Assembly: GCF_016587355.1 (NCBI RefSeq)
Contig: NZ_BNJF01000002.1
Span: forward strand, 1,633,258 to 1,697,257
DNA length: 64,000 nucleotides
Direction of reading: 5' to 3'
Source: Ktedonospora formicarum
Lineage (GTDB): Bacteria; Chloroflexota; Ktedonobacteria; Ktedonobacterales; Ktedonobacteraceae
Positions 54,284 to 63,306 of the stretch are shown here, in pieces. The notes beneath the pieces were generated by a model. It worked only from the letters and a program-made list of their open reading frames with translations, had not been told where the DNA came from and searched no databases. Position numbers and translations under genes: made by a program. Every line of letters starts with the position of its first letter. Within the stretch, counting starts at the first letter, position 1.

Positions 54284-55188
54284 TGCCGTTCTTCTCCTGT
54301 GCTGTCAAGATCGGCGAGATCCTCCGGGGTTAGTATGATAGAACCGGCGGCGATATTCTCTTCCAGGTGGGTCAGGGAGCCAGTGCCAGGGATCGCCAGA
54401 GTGATTGGCGAGAGGGCCAGCAGCCAGGCCAGGGCGACCTGCGAGACGGTCGCGCCGTGCCGTGCCGCGACCCTGGCCTGGCGAGGATCGTTAAGAGTGT
54501 TCCAGCCACCTCCCAGAGGGAAGAAGGGGGCGAAGGCGATCCCATGCTCCGTGCAGGCATCTAGGACGGCCACTTCGTCCCGTTTGGCGATATGGAAGTG
54601 GTTCTGGACGGCCACAACAGGGGCAATCGCGCGAGCTTCGGCGAGGTGGGCAGTGTCCACGTTGCTGAGACCAAGATGGCGGATCAGACCCTCCTCGCGC
54701 ATGGCGGCGAGCGCCTCAAAGCGTTCGGCGAGGGACTCCCCGTGTGGGGGTTCCATCATGCCGATGCGCAGGTACACCAGATCGAGGCGCTCCAGGCCCA
54801 GTTCCTTGAGATTCTCTTCCACCAGGGCGCGCAGGTCGGCGGCGCTCCCCTGAACAGGGCCGCTCTCACTAAAGAGCGGGCCGACCTTGGTCGCGATCAC
54901 CAGCTCAGGCGAGTACGGGGAAAGCGCCTCGCGGATCAACGTATTGGCTCGGACGGAACCATCATGGCTGTGGTAGAAGGCAGCAGCATCGATGTGGTTC
55001 ACGCCGAGTTCGACCGCATGGCGTAGAACCGCGCGGCCAATCTCAGGGTCGCGAGCCGGGCCGCGCATGCCATTAGTAGAGAGGCGCATGGCACCGAAAC
55101 CAAGCCGGTTGATCGTGAGATCGCCCAGTTTCATTGTGCCTGCCTGGCTTGCGTGGTGTTCGTTCGCGCTCTCGTTTGGGAAAGTCAT
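54280..55188 (-). CDS. Aldo/keto reductase
   Basis: 302 residues from ATG 55188 (GGAGAATTCCTG upstream), preferred to the in-frame ATG at 55206. It has the signatures INRLGFGAMRLSTNG, VNHIDAAAFYHSHDGSVRAN (catalytic Asp-Tyr equivalents), LVIATKVGPLF (Lys) and HLGLSNVDTAHLAEAR. The cofactor loop is AIPGTGSLTHLEENIAA. In the catalytic-His strand it reads LVYLRIGMME, so Arg occupies the place of the usual His. It resembles the oxidoreductase-like AKRs often paired with PadR control. First gene of a two-gene unit. Confidence 0.93.
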   Translation of the reverse strand: MTFPNESANEHHASQAGTMKLGDLTINRLGFGAMRLSTNGMRGPARDPEIGRAVLRHAVELGVNHIDAAAFYHSHDGSVRANTLIREALSPYSPELVIATKVGPLFSESGPVQGSAADLRALVEENLKELGLERLDLVYLRIGMMEPPHGESLAERFEALAAMREEGLIRHLGLSNVDTAHLAEARAIAPVVAVQNHFHIAKRDEVAVLDACTEHGIAFAPFFPLGGGWNTLNDPRQARVAARHGATVSQVALAWLLALSPITLAIPGTGSLTHLEENIAAGSIILTPEDLADLDSTGEERQ

Positions 55189-55258
55189 CAGGAATTCTCC
55201 ATTCATCTCGCTCTGCTTGCCAGAGGAGAGGGGTTCTGCTAGAATAATGATAGTACTT

Positions 55259-55326
55259 ACATATGTCAGATACTTACATATGAGAAGATATCACAGAGAA
55301 TGACATATGTCAATGTCTTACATATG
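55259..55326. promoter_or_regulatory. Four-box PadR operator in the divergent gap
   Basis: ACATATG occurs at 55259, 55276, 55303 and 55320. These are two pairs, each with 17-bp spacing, 27 bp apart. The core TTACATATG is shared by three boxes, and GACATATGTC is a palindrome. They lie between the AKR/SDR start and the PadR start (28 bases before its ATG), fitting coordinated repression of both directions. Confidence 0.75.
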
Positions 55327-55353
55327 GCTTGTGGAACACGAGAGAGGAACCCC

Positions 55354-55938
55354 ATGACGACCCTGGAGTACAAGTTACTCGGCATGTTGGCACGCCAACC
55401 GATGTCGGGATATGATCTGGTAAGCCATCTGAAACAGCCTTTCGTCCCCTTCGGACCGATCAGCCATACGCAAATTTATCCGGCGCTGGCCAGTCTTGAG
55501 CGGAAGGGACTGGTCCGCTATCATATCGTCGAGCAACAAGCCGTGCGGCCAGACAAAAAGGTGTATGAGCTGACCGAGGAAGGCCGAACCGCACTACGGC
55601 AATGGGCCGAGTCTCCTACTCCTCTGGTCTTCTCCTACGACGAGTTTTTCTTGAAAGCCTATAGCCTCTGGCTTGCCGATCCTGAGCGCATGATCGAGCG
55701 ATTTCGCGAACAGGCTCAACTCCACCAGGAAAAGCTTGCGTTGTACGAGCAGGTTCTCCAGTCGAAACAGCTTGCGATCAATGCCGGGTCTGAGCAAGCC
55801 GATGTTTTCGAGGAGAGGGATGTGTTGTTCCAGTACGTCATTGGGTATGAGCAGAATTATCTGGCTTGGTGCCAGTCTGTGCTTCAGTATCTCGAACAGC
55901 GGAAACACCAGCACAGTCAGGAAGGAAAGCAGGTGTGA
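55354..55938 (+). CDS. PadR-family regulator with C-terminal AphA-like domain
   Basis: 194 residues from ATG 55354 (GAGAGGAAC upstream). The N-terminal winged helix is LEYKLLGMLARQPMSGYDLV, SHTQIYPALASLERKGLVRY and KKVYELTEEGRTAL. The C-terminal 100 residues are the helical dimerisation domain of the vir/PadR s2 type (FFLKAYSLWLADPERMIERF, a long coiled coil, YEQNYLAWCQSVLQYLE). It is divergent from the AKR/SDR pair over the four-box operator, its probable target and self-target. Confidence 0.95.
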   Translation: MTTLEYKLLGMLARQPMSGYDLVSHLKQPFVPFGPISHTQIYPALASLERKGLVRYHIVEQQAVRPDKKVYELTEEGRTALRQWAESPTPLVFSYDEFFLKAYSLWLADPERMIERFREQAQLHQEKLALYEQVLQSKQLAINAGSEQADVFEERDVLFQYVIGYEQNYLAWCQSVLQYLEQRKHQHSQEGKQV

Positions 55939-56008
55939 ATCGGTTCCATTCATACTCAGGGGCCTTGTATAATCTTGAGAAAAACAGTCACCCTGGAGGA
56001 GTAAATAT

Positions 56009-56448
56009 GTGCTCAGTAGACGTTTCAGAATCTTAGCTGCTGTTCATCTTTTCCTGATACAAATGACTATATTCTTCTTCTCCGTCGATTTCAGACCGGT
56101 TATGAAGACGGCAACTACAGTGTGGTTGCAGGACATCTCGATGGCAGTGAAGAGATCACCTTTGCGATGGCCAGGGAAGCGAAAGAAGAGGCACAGATTG
56201 TCATTGATCCCTCCCATCTCCAGGTCGTCGGTGTGATGCACTGCTCTTATGGCGAGGATGAAGCCATCAACTTCTTTCTCACGGCAACGTGTTGGGAAGG
56301 CTGTATTGCGAATGGAGAACCACACAAATGTGATGAGCTGGCATGGTACCCACTTGATCATCTTCCAGAGAACATGGTTCCCAACGTGAGAAAAGCCATT
56401 GAAAATTATCGCCAGGGTGTCTGGTTCGAGAGCTTTGGGTGGCAGTGA
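56009..56448 (+). pseudogene. NUDIX hydrolase, one frameshift
   Basis: About 146 residues. The GTG at 56009 follows GGAGGAG at good spacing and gives SRRFRILAAVHLFLIQ. The A-run at 56061-56063 lacks one base. The other frame continues YILLLRRFQTGYEDGNYSVV and then AGHLDGSEEITFAMAREAKEEAQIVI, a complete NUDIX box (Gx5Ex7REUxEEx with small changes). It would hydrolyse a nucleoside-diphosphate-linked compound. Apart from the single base the gene is complete. It follows the PadR gene by 70 bases. Confidence 0.78.
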
Positions 56449-56528
56449 GTGGTCTCTCTCTGTACGCAACTCTCTGTTGTTCTCGGTCAAACGATGACTG
56501 CTGATCATCCCGGCAGTGAAACCCGTAT

Positions 56529-57105
56529 GTGGACTGGATACTCAGTGTGAATACTGCATCAGACAAAATGGATCATCGAGGTGAGTCAGGAAAGCACCGA
56601 AGTTTTCCTCCACTCTTTCCGACGCTGACCGATATGATTTCGCCTGAAACGCTTGCTTTGCTTCTGGATCTTCCAGCAAAGCAATGGATTGTGCGCAGAG
56701 AACAAATGAACGCTTGCTTTGCTTCTGGATCTTCCAGCAAAGCAATGGATTGTGCGCAGAGAACAAATGAGTGAGGGATATAGTGGCTCCATGTTAGAGC
56801 GTATTGCCTTGCAAGATGCCCAAGAAGCTACTTCTACCTACTCATGCATTCTGAAACATCTCGACCCGGCTAAGAATTGGCTGATGCGTGCATCAGGGGA
56901 ACTTACTTGCCGTGAGCTTCAATTGACACAGTCCCCTTTCTGGACACGCTTGCCTCCATCTGTTTGGTCGCCTGTGCTTGCCGGTGTTTACGCGGAGAAT
57001 GGGACAGGCATACTCCTTCTGTCCGATGTTCAACCCTGGATCTTCTCGGTAGACAGGTTTCTCGCAGAAACGAGATACGAACGCAAGAGCAACAGATGTC
57101 AATAG
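56529..57105 (+). pseudogene. Aminoglycoside-phosphotransferase-like protein, N-terminal part, broken by a 61-bp duplication
   Basis: Two frames, 56529-56773 and 56719-57105, become one when one copy of the 61-bp tandem repeat is removed: SPETLALLLDLPAKQWIVRREQM runs straight into SEGYSGSMLERIALQDA. It continues with ILKHLDPAKNWLMRASGELT, SVWSPVLAGVYAENG and LLLSDVQPWIF, the N-lobe pattern of a phosphotransferase family. The catalytic C-lobe is missing: the sequence ends after FLAETR, about 160 bases before the group II intron end. Two events thus inactivated it. Confidence 0.7.
56648..56769. repeat. Perfect 61-bp tandem duplication
   Basis: 56648-56708 is repeated exactly at 56709-56769. 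Each unit contains the 9-bp dyad TGCTTTGCT/AGCAAAGCA. The length is not a multiple of three, so it shifts the reading frame of the surrounding gene. Confidence 0.92.
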
Positions 57106-57321
57106 AAAGAACTATTTGTCTCCTCTTCAAGAAACTTGCTTTAACCCTCCCGTGATGAGTGAGCACCGATGCGAATATGATGGGTGAAGGATATGGATAA
57201 GTACATTGATAGGGAAGGGAGCGCCAGAAGAGGACCATCAGGGGCATCTCCGCACCACCAATTGTAGAGTAGGGTAGACTGGGAGCGAGGTTTCAATTGC
57301 TTGCTCCTTTTCTCTCAGTCT

Positions 57322-57361
57322 CCCTCAGAACCGGACTTGAACCTTTCGACTCATCCGGCTC
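57322..57361 (-). ncRNA. Group II intron domain V
   Basis: A 40-nt hairpin with a GAAA tetraloop. The two arms GAGCCGGATGAGTC and GGTTCAAGTCCGGTTC pair with the usual internal bulge. This is the catalytic core of the ribozyme. It overlaps the corrected 3' end of the maturase frame. Confidence 0.8.
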
Positions 57362-57432
57362 GCCAGTGATGTTCAAGTTTCGGTGCCTTCGTTCTCCGTA
57401 GTGGATATTTTCGTGGCATCGACGACAGGTAA

Positions 57433-59154
57433 TCAGCGTTTTTCTTCTTCTTGCTGCCATGATCTGTATCCAGCGAGGCTTTTCTTTCCTCCCTTCACAT
57501 TCAGGTCAGCCAGTTTACGGATATGATGAACCTCTACTTGTTCTTTGGAGCCGCATAGTTCGCATGTATCTGCGAGAAGCCGTTTAATCAGTTCATTGCG
57601 CTCAAATTTCTTGTAGATCGGTAGCTGATCGTTGAGGAGTGTCGCTTTTCTCCTACGGAGTGGTATTCCTCCAAATTGTGCTATCAATGGTTTCTTTCCC
57701 TGTCGTTCTACTTTAACTTCCAAGCATTTCATTTGCCCGTATGGAGTCTCTGTCTGCGTTTGATACTTGCGCACCATAGCAGTTACGCGGGCTTTATGCT
57801 TGTTTGCCAGTGTTTTCAGCAGCGACATACGCATAATCCAGTGGAGCTTGTTGAGCCGTCGAATATTGGTGGCAAGTATATAATATTGAACTATTCCCCG
57901 GTATTCTGACTGGTATCGACTGATGATACTGTAGTCATCATCTGAAAGCAGTTCTGCTCGATAGGTCGGCTTTTCTTCTTTCATGTATATGCGGCTTTTC
58001 TTTTCAATGACATCAGTCGGGATACGTAGACCAATGTTCCGATTGATCTTCCGCCGTCCGTTGCCATCAATTTGATCCGTCGCATGTTGACTCATCAGTT
58101 CATACCCCAGAAAACGGGCCGCTTCGGTAGCTGCATGGGTGATAAGCGTCTTCTCTTCTGAGAGATGGAGTTTGAGCGTTTCTTGGAGATACGCCCCAAT
58201 TTGACGTTTAATCTCTTCCAGTTCCGATTGCGGGCCAATGAACCCGATCAGCCAGTCGTCCGCATAACGAACGTACCGAAGCCGCCGGTAAGAAGGGTCA
58301 TCAGGATCGCTAGAGGCTTCCTGTCGGAGTTGTTGATACAGTACCTTCACTTCTCTGATGTGACCCTCTTGTTTGGCGTTCTCGATTTTCCTCTGGATGG
58401 CAGTGTATCTGGGATTTCTTCGTCTGATCTCACCTTTGGTGTAGGTTGGAAGGAGCCTCTCTTCAATGTACTTATCCAGTTTATCCAAATAGATATTTGA
58501 GAGGACCGGACTGATCACACCGCCCTGTGGGCTCCCGCTCCAGGTGGTATGGTAGGTCCAGTCTTCCAAATAGCCAGCTTGGAGAAGGTTTTGGATCAAC
58601 CGTAGGAACCGATTGTCATGAATACGTTCTCCCAGAATGGAGAGCATGATTTCGTGGTCCAGGCTCCCAAAACAATCTGATATGTCGCCCTCAAGGAACC
58701 ACTTGGTGCCTGACCAGACATTTGCCACCTCACGTAATGCGCTGTGACATCCCCGTTCAGGTCGGAAACCATGTGAATGCTGATTGAACTGAGGTTCATA
58801 GTACGCTTCTAAGATTTGCCGGAGCACCTCTTGCAGCAATTTGTCAGACCAAGAAGGCAGGCCAAGCGGGCGGAGTTTGCCATTCTTCTTTGCAATGTAA
58901 ACTCGCTTTACTGGTGTCCATCGATACCGTTCCTCACGGAGTGCTTCGATGATCTTCTTGATCTTGGTGAGCGCCATCGCATCCACGGTCTCCGCTGTTG
59001 TTCCTGGTGTCATTGCTCCATCGTTGGCATACAATTTTGCATAGGCACGCAGGTACAAGTCTGGATTGTACAATTGCCGATAGACTTCTTCCAACGGCAG
59101 TCCTCGTTTGCCGCGTTCTTGAATGATACTCAGGACGGTTTCGGCTGTCCTCAT
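57433..59154 (-). CDS. ltrA: Group II intron reverse transcriptase/maturase (LtrA-like)
   Basis: 573 residues as written. RT fingers and palm: VYIAKKNGKLRPLGLPSWSD, FLEGDISDCF (first catalytic Asp), GSPQGGVISPVLSNIYLD and YADD at 297-300. The maturase X domain follows, then an HNH endonuclease start, CELCGSKEQVEVHHIRKLADL. In the G/C run 57491-57493 one base seems missing. The other frame gives KEKPRWIQIMAARRRKTL and TCRRCHENIHYGE, completing the HNH domain, and would end at 57293. The protein splices and mobilises its intron by target-primed reverse transcription. Otherwise intact. Confidence 0.93.
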   Translation of the reverse strand: MRTAETVLSIIQERGKRGLPLEEVYRQLYNPDLYLRAYAKLYANDGAMTPGTTAETVDAMALTKIKKIIEALREERYRWTPVKRVYIAKKNGKLRPLGLPSWSDKLLQEVLRQILEAYYEPQFNQHSHGFRPERGCHSALREVANVWSGTKWFLEGDISDCFGSLDHEIMLSILGERIHDNRFLRLIQNLLQAGYLEDWTYHTTWSGSPQGGVISPVLSNIYLDKLDKYIEERLLPTYTKGEIRRRNPRYTAIQRKIENAKQEGHIREVKVLYQQLRQEASSDPDDPSYRRLRYVRYADDWLIGFIGPQSELEEIKRQIGAYLQETLKLHLSEEKTLITHAATEAARFLGYELMSQHATDQIDGNGRRKINRNIGLRIPTDVIEKKSRIYMKEEKPTYRAELLSDDDYSIISRYQSEYRGIVQYYILATNIRRLNKLHWIMRMSLLKTLANKHKARVTAMVRKYQTQTETPYGQMKCLEVKVERQGKKPLIAQFGGIPLRRRKATLLNDQLPIYKKFERNELIKRLLADTCELCGSKEQVEVHHIRKLADLNVKGGKKSLAGYRSWQQEEEKR

Positions 59155-59496
59155 CTCAAGTACCTCACTTTGCTGAGTATCTCATCACCTCATCCCCTTT
59201 GCCGTGTAGAGGGCTTTCCCCTCCTCTGACTACTATGGGATGTCCGTCATCATGGGGGTTTCCCCCTTTAGATGATCCTATGGTTCGTCATCGTAGTACG
59301 TCCGAGCGCGACGTAGGTAGCTCATTCATCTCTTTAGGTGGCGTCGTTCGCCATCGCTCATATGGAAGAAGTTGTAAAAGTCGAGGATTCAGACCTTTAC
59401 ACCATATGACACTGGTTTCAAGCACTCTACCAGTGGGGGAATGTGAACCCCGATGGAGATTGAGCTTCAAGCAGTTTAGCTTTTACCATATCGCAC

Positions 59497-60138
59497 GGGT
59501 CTTGCGGGACATATCCTACAGTGCTTTGGGATATCCACCGCGTTAGCAGCATGCTACGGTCCCCTGGCACTTTTCAGTGTTAAGGTAAGCTGTTAACCCT
59601 AGAACTTACTTCTCAGTTCTACCTGGCTGAACCAGGGATACTACGATGCGCTCTCATAGCGCACGGCCACGACATTTTCCCTGCATAAACTCAAGGGTGG
59701 CCACGTCTTGTTCACGAAGGTCAAACTTGATCTTTTTACACAGTAGCACGAAGACCCCTCCCCTTCGAACAACGCTCCAAGAGATGGAAAGCGTTTCTCT
59801 TGCCAGAGAAAGGAAATGTCCAATATAGAACGTTTTTTCTTCCTTGTTGCGTGTATGGTACCATGCTATCGTCTCTCTGTCAATGCATCTCACTGTGCGC
59901 AACAAACGCACGTTTGATCACGTTTGCTCATAGTTTTGATTGCTGTTCTTCTACTCCTTCAGAGAAAGCAGTAGCAATGTGTGTTTAATGGCAATCCTGA
60001 AAAGATGAGCTGTCCAAATGTAAGAGGCAGATGTTGTAGCACACTATGCAGTTTTTTGCACCTCGCTGCATCAGCGAAACATTACCTCCAGCCTCCATCG
60101 CCCCCTGCTCACATCAAAAACATTAAGCAAATCTTGAG
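59497..60138. other. About 640 bases without a supported gene
   Basis: The 5' exon side of the group II intron. Minus-strand frames at 59641-59823 and 59654-59911 (for example FPSLGALFEGEGSSCYCVKR) look somewhat protein-like but fit no family I know. They may be the remains of the gene into which the intron inserted. Confidence 0.4.
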
Positions 60139-60720
60139 ATGTGCATCCTCTCTCTTGAGTCAGCTTTGAGCACATCCGCAGTAATATGTAAGAGTGAAGC
60201 TGTGAAGAGTGAGCTGTCGCGAGAAACATACGGAAAGATACTCATCGAGATGCTGCAAACACACATGTTGTCGGTAAAGGGCGATACAGTTTTGCGGAAT
60301 CTGGTCGCACGCAACCTGATGCCCTATGAGTCTCACATACAATGTGCCTGTACGACTGAAGGTGCGCTCCCTCTCGTGCGTAAGCTTTCGTTTCCCCTTA
60401 TTCTGCTCGATATCAATCATTCCGAACTCACTGGACAGAATACCCTGCATGTGGCTCAACTGGAGCACTTGAAGGCACCGTTCAAAGATGATGCGGATAC
60501 ATTGGTTGAAAAGCTTCCAATGGTGAATTTCTTCGCAATGCGGAGGAGTTCTCGACATCTGGAGTCGTTTCATTCCCTGGACTCTCTCCCTAAGCTGTTT
60601 CCAATGGATGTACGTGTGCGTTTGGCTGCCAAAGCAACTCAGAGGCAGGCGAGTGGCGCACTTCCTTCGGTATCGTCAGGAGATGAAAGAGAGGATCACA
60701 ATGCCCGATATCGCGATTGA
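60139..60720 (+). CDS. Uncharacterised open frame, weakly receiver-like
   Basis: 193 residues. One part (LPLVRKLSFPLILLDINHSE, LTGQNTLHVAQLEHLK) faintly resembles the Asp strand of a response regulator receiver. No other motif is recognisable and no ribosome binding site stands out before the first ATG. It overlaps the small membrane protein at 60701 in another frame. It may be decayed or not coding. Confidence 0.3.
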   Translation: MCILSLESALSTSAVICKSEAVKSELSRETYGKILIEMLQTHMLSVKGDTVLRNLVARNLMPYESHIQCACTTEGALPLVRKLSFPLILLDINHSELTGQNTLHVAQLEHLKAPFKDDADTLVEKLPMVNFFAMRRSSRHLESFHSLDSLPKLFPMDVRVRLAAKATQRQASGALPSVSSGDEREDHNARYRD

Positions 60721-60829
60721 TCTCATCATTGTCGTCGCAACTGTCGCCATTTTTCTGCTCTGTATTGGCTTTACGCTTCGAATGCTGAGAAGCTGTTACG
60801 AAATGAAAGCGAAAGGTGAGAAAAGATGA
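60701..60829 (+). CDS. Small single-helix membrane protein
   Basis: 42 residues from ATG 60701, preceded by AGAGAGGATC. One membrane helix (IAIDLIIVVATVAIFLLCIGFTL) is followed by a basic tail (RMLRSCYEMKAKGEKR). Tiny proteins of this build (for example KdpF) accompany potassium transporters, and a KimA-like transporter gene starts 312 bases downstream, but there is no sequence match to KdpF. The function is open. Confidence 0.5.
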   Translation: MPDIAIDLIIVVATVAIFLLCIGFTLRMLRSCYEMKAKGEKR

Positions 60830-61140
60830 GAACAAGAAAATCTGGTAAATAAGACTCTGCCAACATATCTGACAAGTGCTTATGGAATGGTGCTCAGCCC
60901 ACAAATTATACGACAATACCCACCTGCCTAAATAGTGTCATCCTTCTCATTGTGAGCATTTCGCTCTCTCCAACTGACGTTCTTCGTCGCCATGGTTCTA
61001 TGGTTTCCCTCAATGCTCCAGCTTCCTCATCCTCTGACACGTTATAGGCGCATATCTTTGCGTATGTGTACTGGTGTAAGATAAATTGGATAAGGATTGA
61101 GCACTACAGTACGTCGGAATTTATTCGTGAGAGAAGACAG
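60830..61140. other. Leader region of the KimA-like gene
   Basis: About 310 bases. No c-di-AMP (ydaO) riboswitch core was recognised here, although kimA relatives often have one. No gene. Confidence 0.4.
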
Positions 61141-63282
61141 ATGGAAGAACCAGAACAGTTTTTTGCCCGCATGGCGTCGACAGACGGGAAAGAAGACAAA
61201 GAAGGTTATGGGAACTCTCGAGACGATTTTGATCTGGCAGCATCGCCAGGGGAAGAGCGACGTGGCAGCCGCCTGGGAGATATGCGCTACGTTATCATTC
61301 GCCCTGAGCGCCCTGTTCTGCGGCGCGCTGGACATGGGACCTTAGAAGCGACTGAGGCGGCAGAGATCCCAGAAGGGAGACTTACAAAAGCTGCTTACTG
61401 GCTCAAACGTGGTTTGATTGGCGTCCCTCTTGTCAGCGCGAAAGCGGAACATGAACGTCTAAGCAAGTTCAAAGCCTTGCCTCTGCTCTCGTCAGACGCG
61501 ATCTCCTCGGTGGCGTTCGCGACTGAGGCTATCCTTATCAATCTGGTGGCTGCTGGCTCTGCCCATCTGGGCCTGACCTTACCGATCAGTATCGTCATTG
61601 TGCTCCTGCTCTGCATTGTTACTATCTCCTATCGTCAGACCATCCCAGCCTACCCAAATGGAGGCGGATCGTATACAGTGGCACGTGAGAATTTAGGGAA
61701 ACTTCCTGGCCTGGTCGCGGCGGCTGCCCTGCTCATTGACTATGTCCTCAACGTTGCCGTGTGTATTTCGGCTGGCGTGCAAAATATGGTCTCGCTTTTT
61801 CCCCAGTTTCATAGCTATATTGTTCCGCTTGATATTGCACTGGTTATTCTTATCACCCTGCTGAATCTACGAGGGGTACGCGAATCTGGTTCCATCTTCG
61901 CTTTCCCAACCTATTTTTTTGTTGTGAATGCCATTCTCTTGATCGGTGTCGGCCTCATCAAAGCATATGTCTTTCGGCATCAGCCAATCATTGGAACCTT
62001 TGCACCTGTGCAGACACTCGAACCATTGACGTTCCTTCTGGTACTACGAGCCTTCGCCACAGGATGTTCCGCGATGACTGGCGTAGAAGCTATCTCGAAT
62101 GGAATCCCTCTCTTTAAAAAGCCGGAGACACGCAATGCAGCCACGACCCTCACCTGGATGGCTCTCATTCTTGGGGCACTCTTCCTGGGTATTACGCTGC
62201 TTGCCATGACCTACGCGGTTCAGGCAAGCCCAACAGGTAACCCGACCGTCGTAGCGCAAATTGCCCAACAAGTCTATGGCGATACCGGGCCATTTATTGT
62301 GCTCTATCCGGTCTTTCAACTTGCAGTGCTTGGTATTCTGGCGCTCTCTGCTGAGACCAGTTACGCGGACTTTCCACGCCTCGCTTCCTTGCTCGCACAC
62401 GATGGATTTCTTCCCAGGCAATTCTCGTTTCGGGGCGACCGCCTTGCTTTCTCAGTTGGTATTGTCGCGCTCGCCATCCTGGCGAGCCTCCTCCTGCTTC
62501 TGTTCCAGGGCAGCACAGATAAATTGATCAATCTTTTCGCCGTTGGAGTCTTTATCGCATTCACGCTCTCGCAAGCAGGCATGGTCAGGCATTGGTGGCT
62601 CCTGCGCGCCACCCAGAAACGTTGGCGCAGAGGTCTCATCATCAATAGCGTTGGTGCCATGACCACCGCGCTGGTTGCCCTTATCATAGCGGCAATGAAA
62701 TTCATGGAAGGGGCCTGGGTCGTGATCATGCTTCTTCCACTACTGGTTGGCATGTTCCTGGGTATAGCCCATCATTATCGAGTCTTTGAACAAGAACGCG
62801 TAACGGATGTGCCAATACACCCGCAGCAGATCAAACATCGTGTTATTCTTCCCGTGGACAGACTTGATCAAGTGACGATGCAAGCCCTGGCCTATGGGCG
62901 CTCTATCACGCCACATGTAACCGCAGTCCATGTGGTCATGGATGCCGAGCGCGCGCAGAAGATACGTCAGACGTGGATAAAATGGCAACAGCACTTCGGC
63001 GAGGATGAAGATACGCATCTGCTCTTCATTGAATCACCGTATCGTTCACTCCTGCGTCCCTTGCTTGCCTACATTGACACCATTCGCCAACGCCATCCAG
63101 ACGAAACAATTTCAGTTATTCTCCCGGAGTTTCTCGTGGAGCACTGGTGGGAGTATTTTCTTCACAACCAAACCGTATTACGCCTTAAAGCCAAACTCCT
63201 CTTCCGACCAGGCATTGTGGTCATCAATTTGCCACAGCATATGGGCAGGTCGCAGCGCCATGTGAGACCGCTTGCTTGGTAA
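61141..63282 (+). CDS. kimA: KimA-like potassium/proton symporter (APC superfamily)
   Basis: 713 residues from ATG 61141 (AGAGAAG upstream); the frame extends to 61066. Similar to Bacillus KimA (YdaO, about 607 residues) throughout: LSKFKALPLLSSDAISSVAF, SYRQTIPAYPNGGGSYTVA, TGCSAMTGVEAISNGIPLFK, AVGVFIAFTLSQAGM, about 12 membrane helices, and the cytoplasmic C-terminal domain (ITPHVTAVHVVMDAERAQK, SPYRSLLRPLLAYID, WEYFLHNQTVLRLKAKLLF) that binds c-di-AMP in relatives. An extra N-terminal cytoplasmic part of about 95 residues (RRGSRLGDMRYVIIRPERPV) is unusual. Takes up potassium with protons. Confidence 0.9.
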   Translation: MEEPEQFFARMASTDGKEDKEGYGNSRDDFDLAASPGEERRGSRLGDMRYVIIRPERPVLRRAGHGTLEATEAAEIPEGRLTKAAYWLKRGLIGVPLVSAKAEHERLSKFKALPLLSSDAISSVAFATEAILINLVAAGSAHLGLTLPISIVIVLLLCIVTISYRQTIPAYPNGGGSYTVARENLGKLPGLVAAAALLIDYVLNVAVCISAGVQNMVSLFPQFHSYIVPLDIALVILITLLNLRGVRESGSIFAFPTYFFVVNAILLIGVGLIKAYVFRHQPIIGTFAPVQTLEPLTFLLVLRAFATGCSAMTGVEAISNGIPLFKKPETRNAATTLTWMALILGALFLGITLLAMTYAVQASPTGNPTVVAQIAQQVYGDTGPFIVLYPVFQLAVLGILALSAETSYADFPRLASLLAHDGFLPRQFSFRGDRLAFSVGIVALAILASLLLLLFQGSTDKLINLFAVGVFIAFTLSQAGMVRHWWLLRATQKRWRRGLIINSVGAMTTALVALIIAAMKFMEGAWVVIMLLPLLVGMFLGIAHHYRVFEQERVTDVPIHPQQIKHRVILPVDRLDQVTMQALAYGRSITPHVTAVHVVMDAERAQKIRQTWIKWQQHFGEDEDTHLLFIESPYRSLLRPLLAYIDTIRQRHPDETISVILPEFLVEHWWEYFLHNQTVLRLKAKLLFRPGIVVINLPQHMGRSQRHVRPLAW

Positions 63283-63306
63283 TAACAGAACGCTCAAAGA
63301 AAACCC

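Larger units (their letters stand above)
57269..59496 (-). mobile_element. Group II intron with encoded maturase
   Basis: About 2.2 kb. The 5' end is set at GTGCGATATGG (59496, matching the GUGYG start). Domain V lies at 57322-57361 on the minus strand: GAGCCGGATGAGTCGAAAGG then TTCAAGTCCGGTTCTGAGGG. It is followed by a domain VI-like hairpin and an end near CTACCCTAC (about 57269). The intron-encoded protein fills domain IV. Exact splice sites are estimated. Confidence 0.75.

Noticed and set aside
54266..54853. 195-residue plus-strand frame rich in Arg and Ser
   Set aside because: Antisense to the AKR gene; an effect of high GC at third positions.
56648..56769. Direct repeats as a CRISPR array
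   Set aside because: Two adjacent 61-bp copies with no spacers, inside a coding region.
60830..61140. Possible c-di-AMP riboswitch upstream of kimA
   Set aside because: The conserved ydaO core was not recognised by eye; a covariance-model search would be needed to support it.
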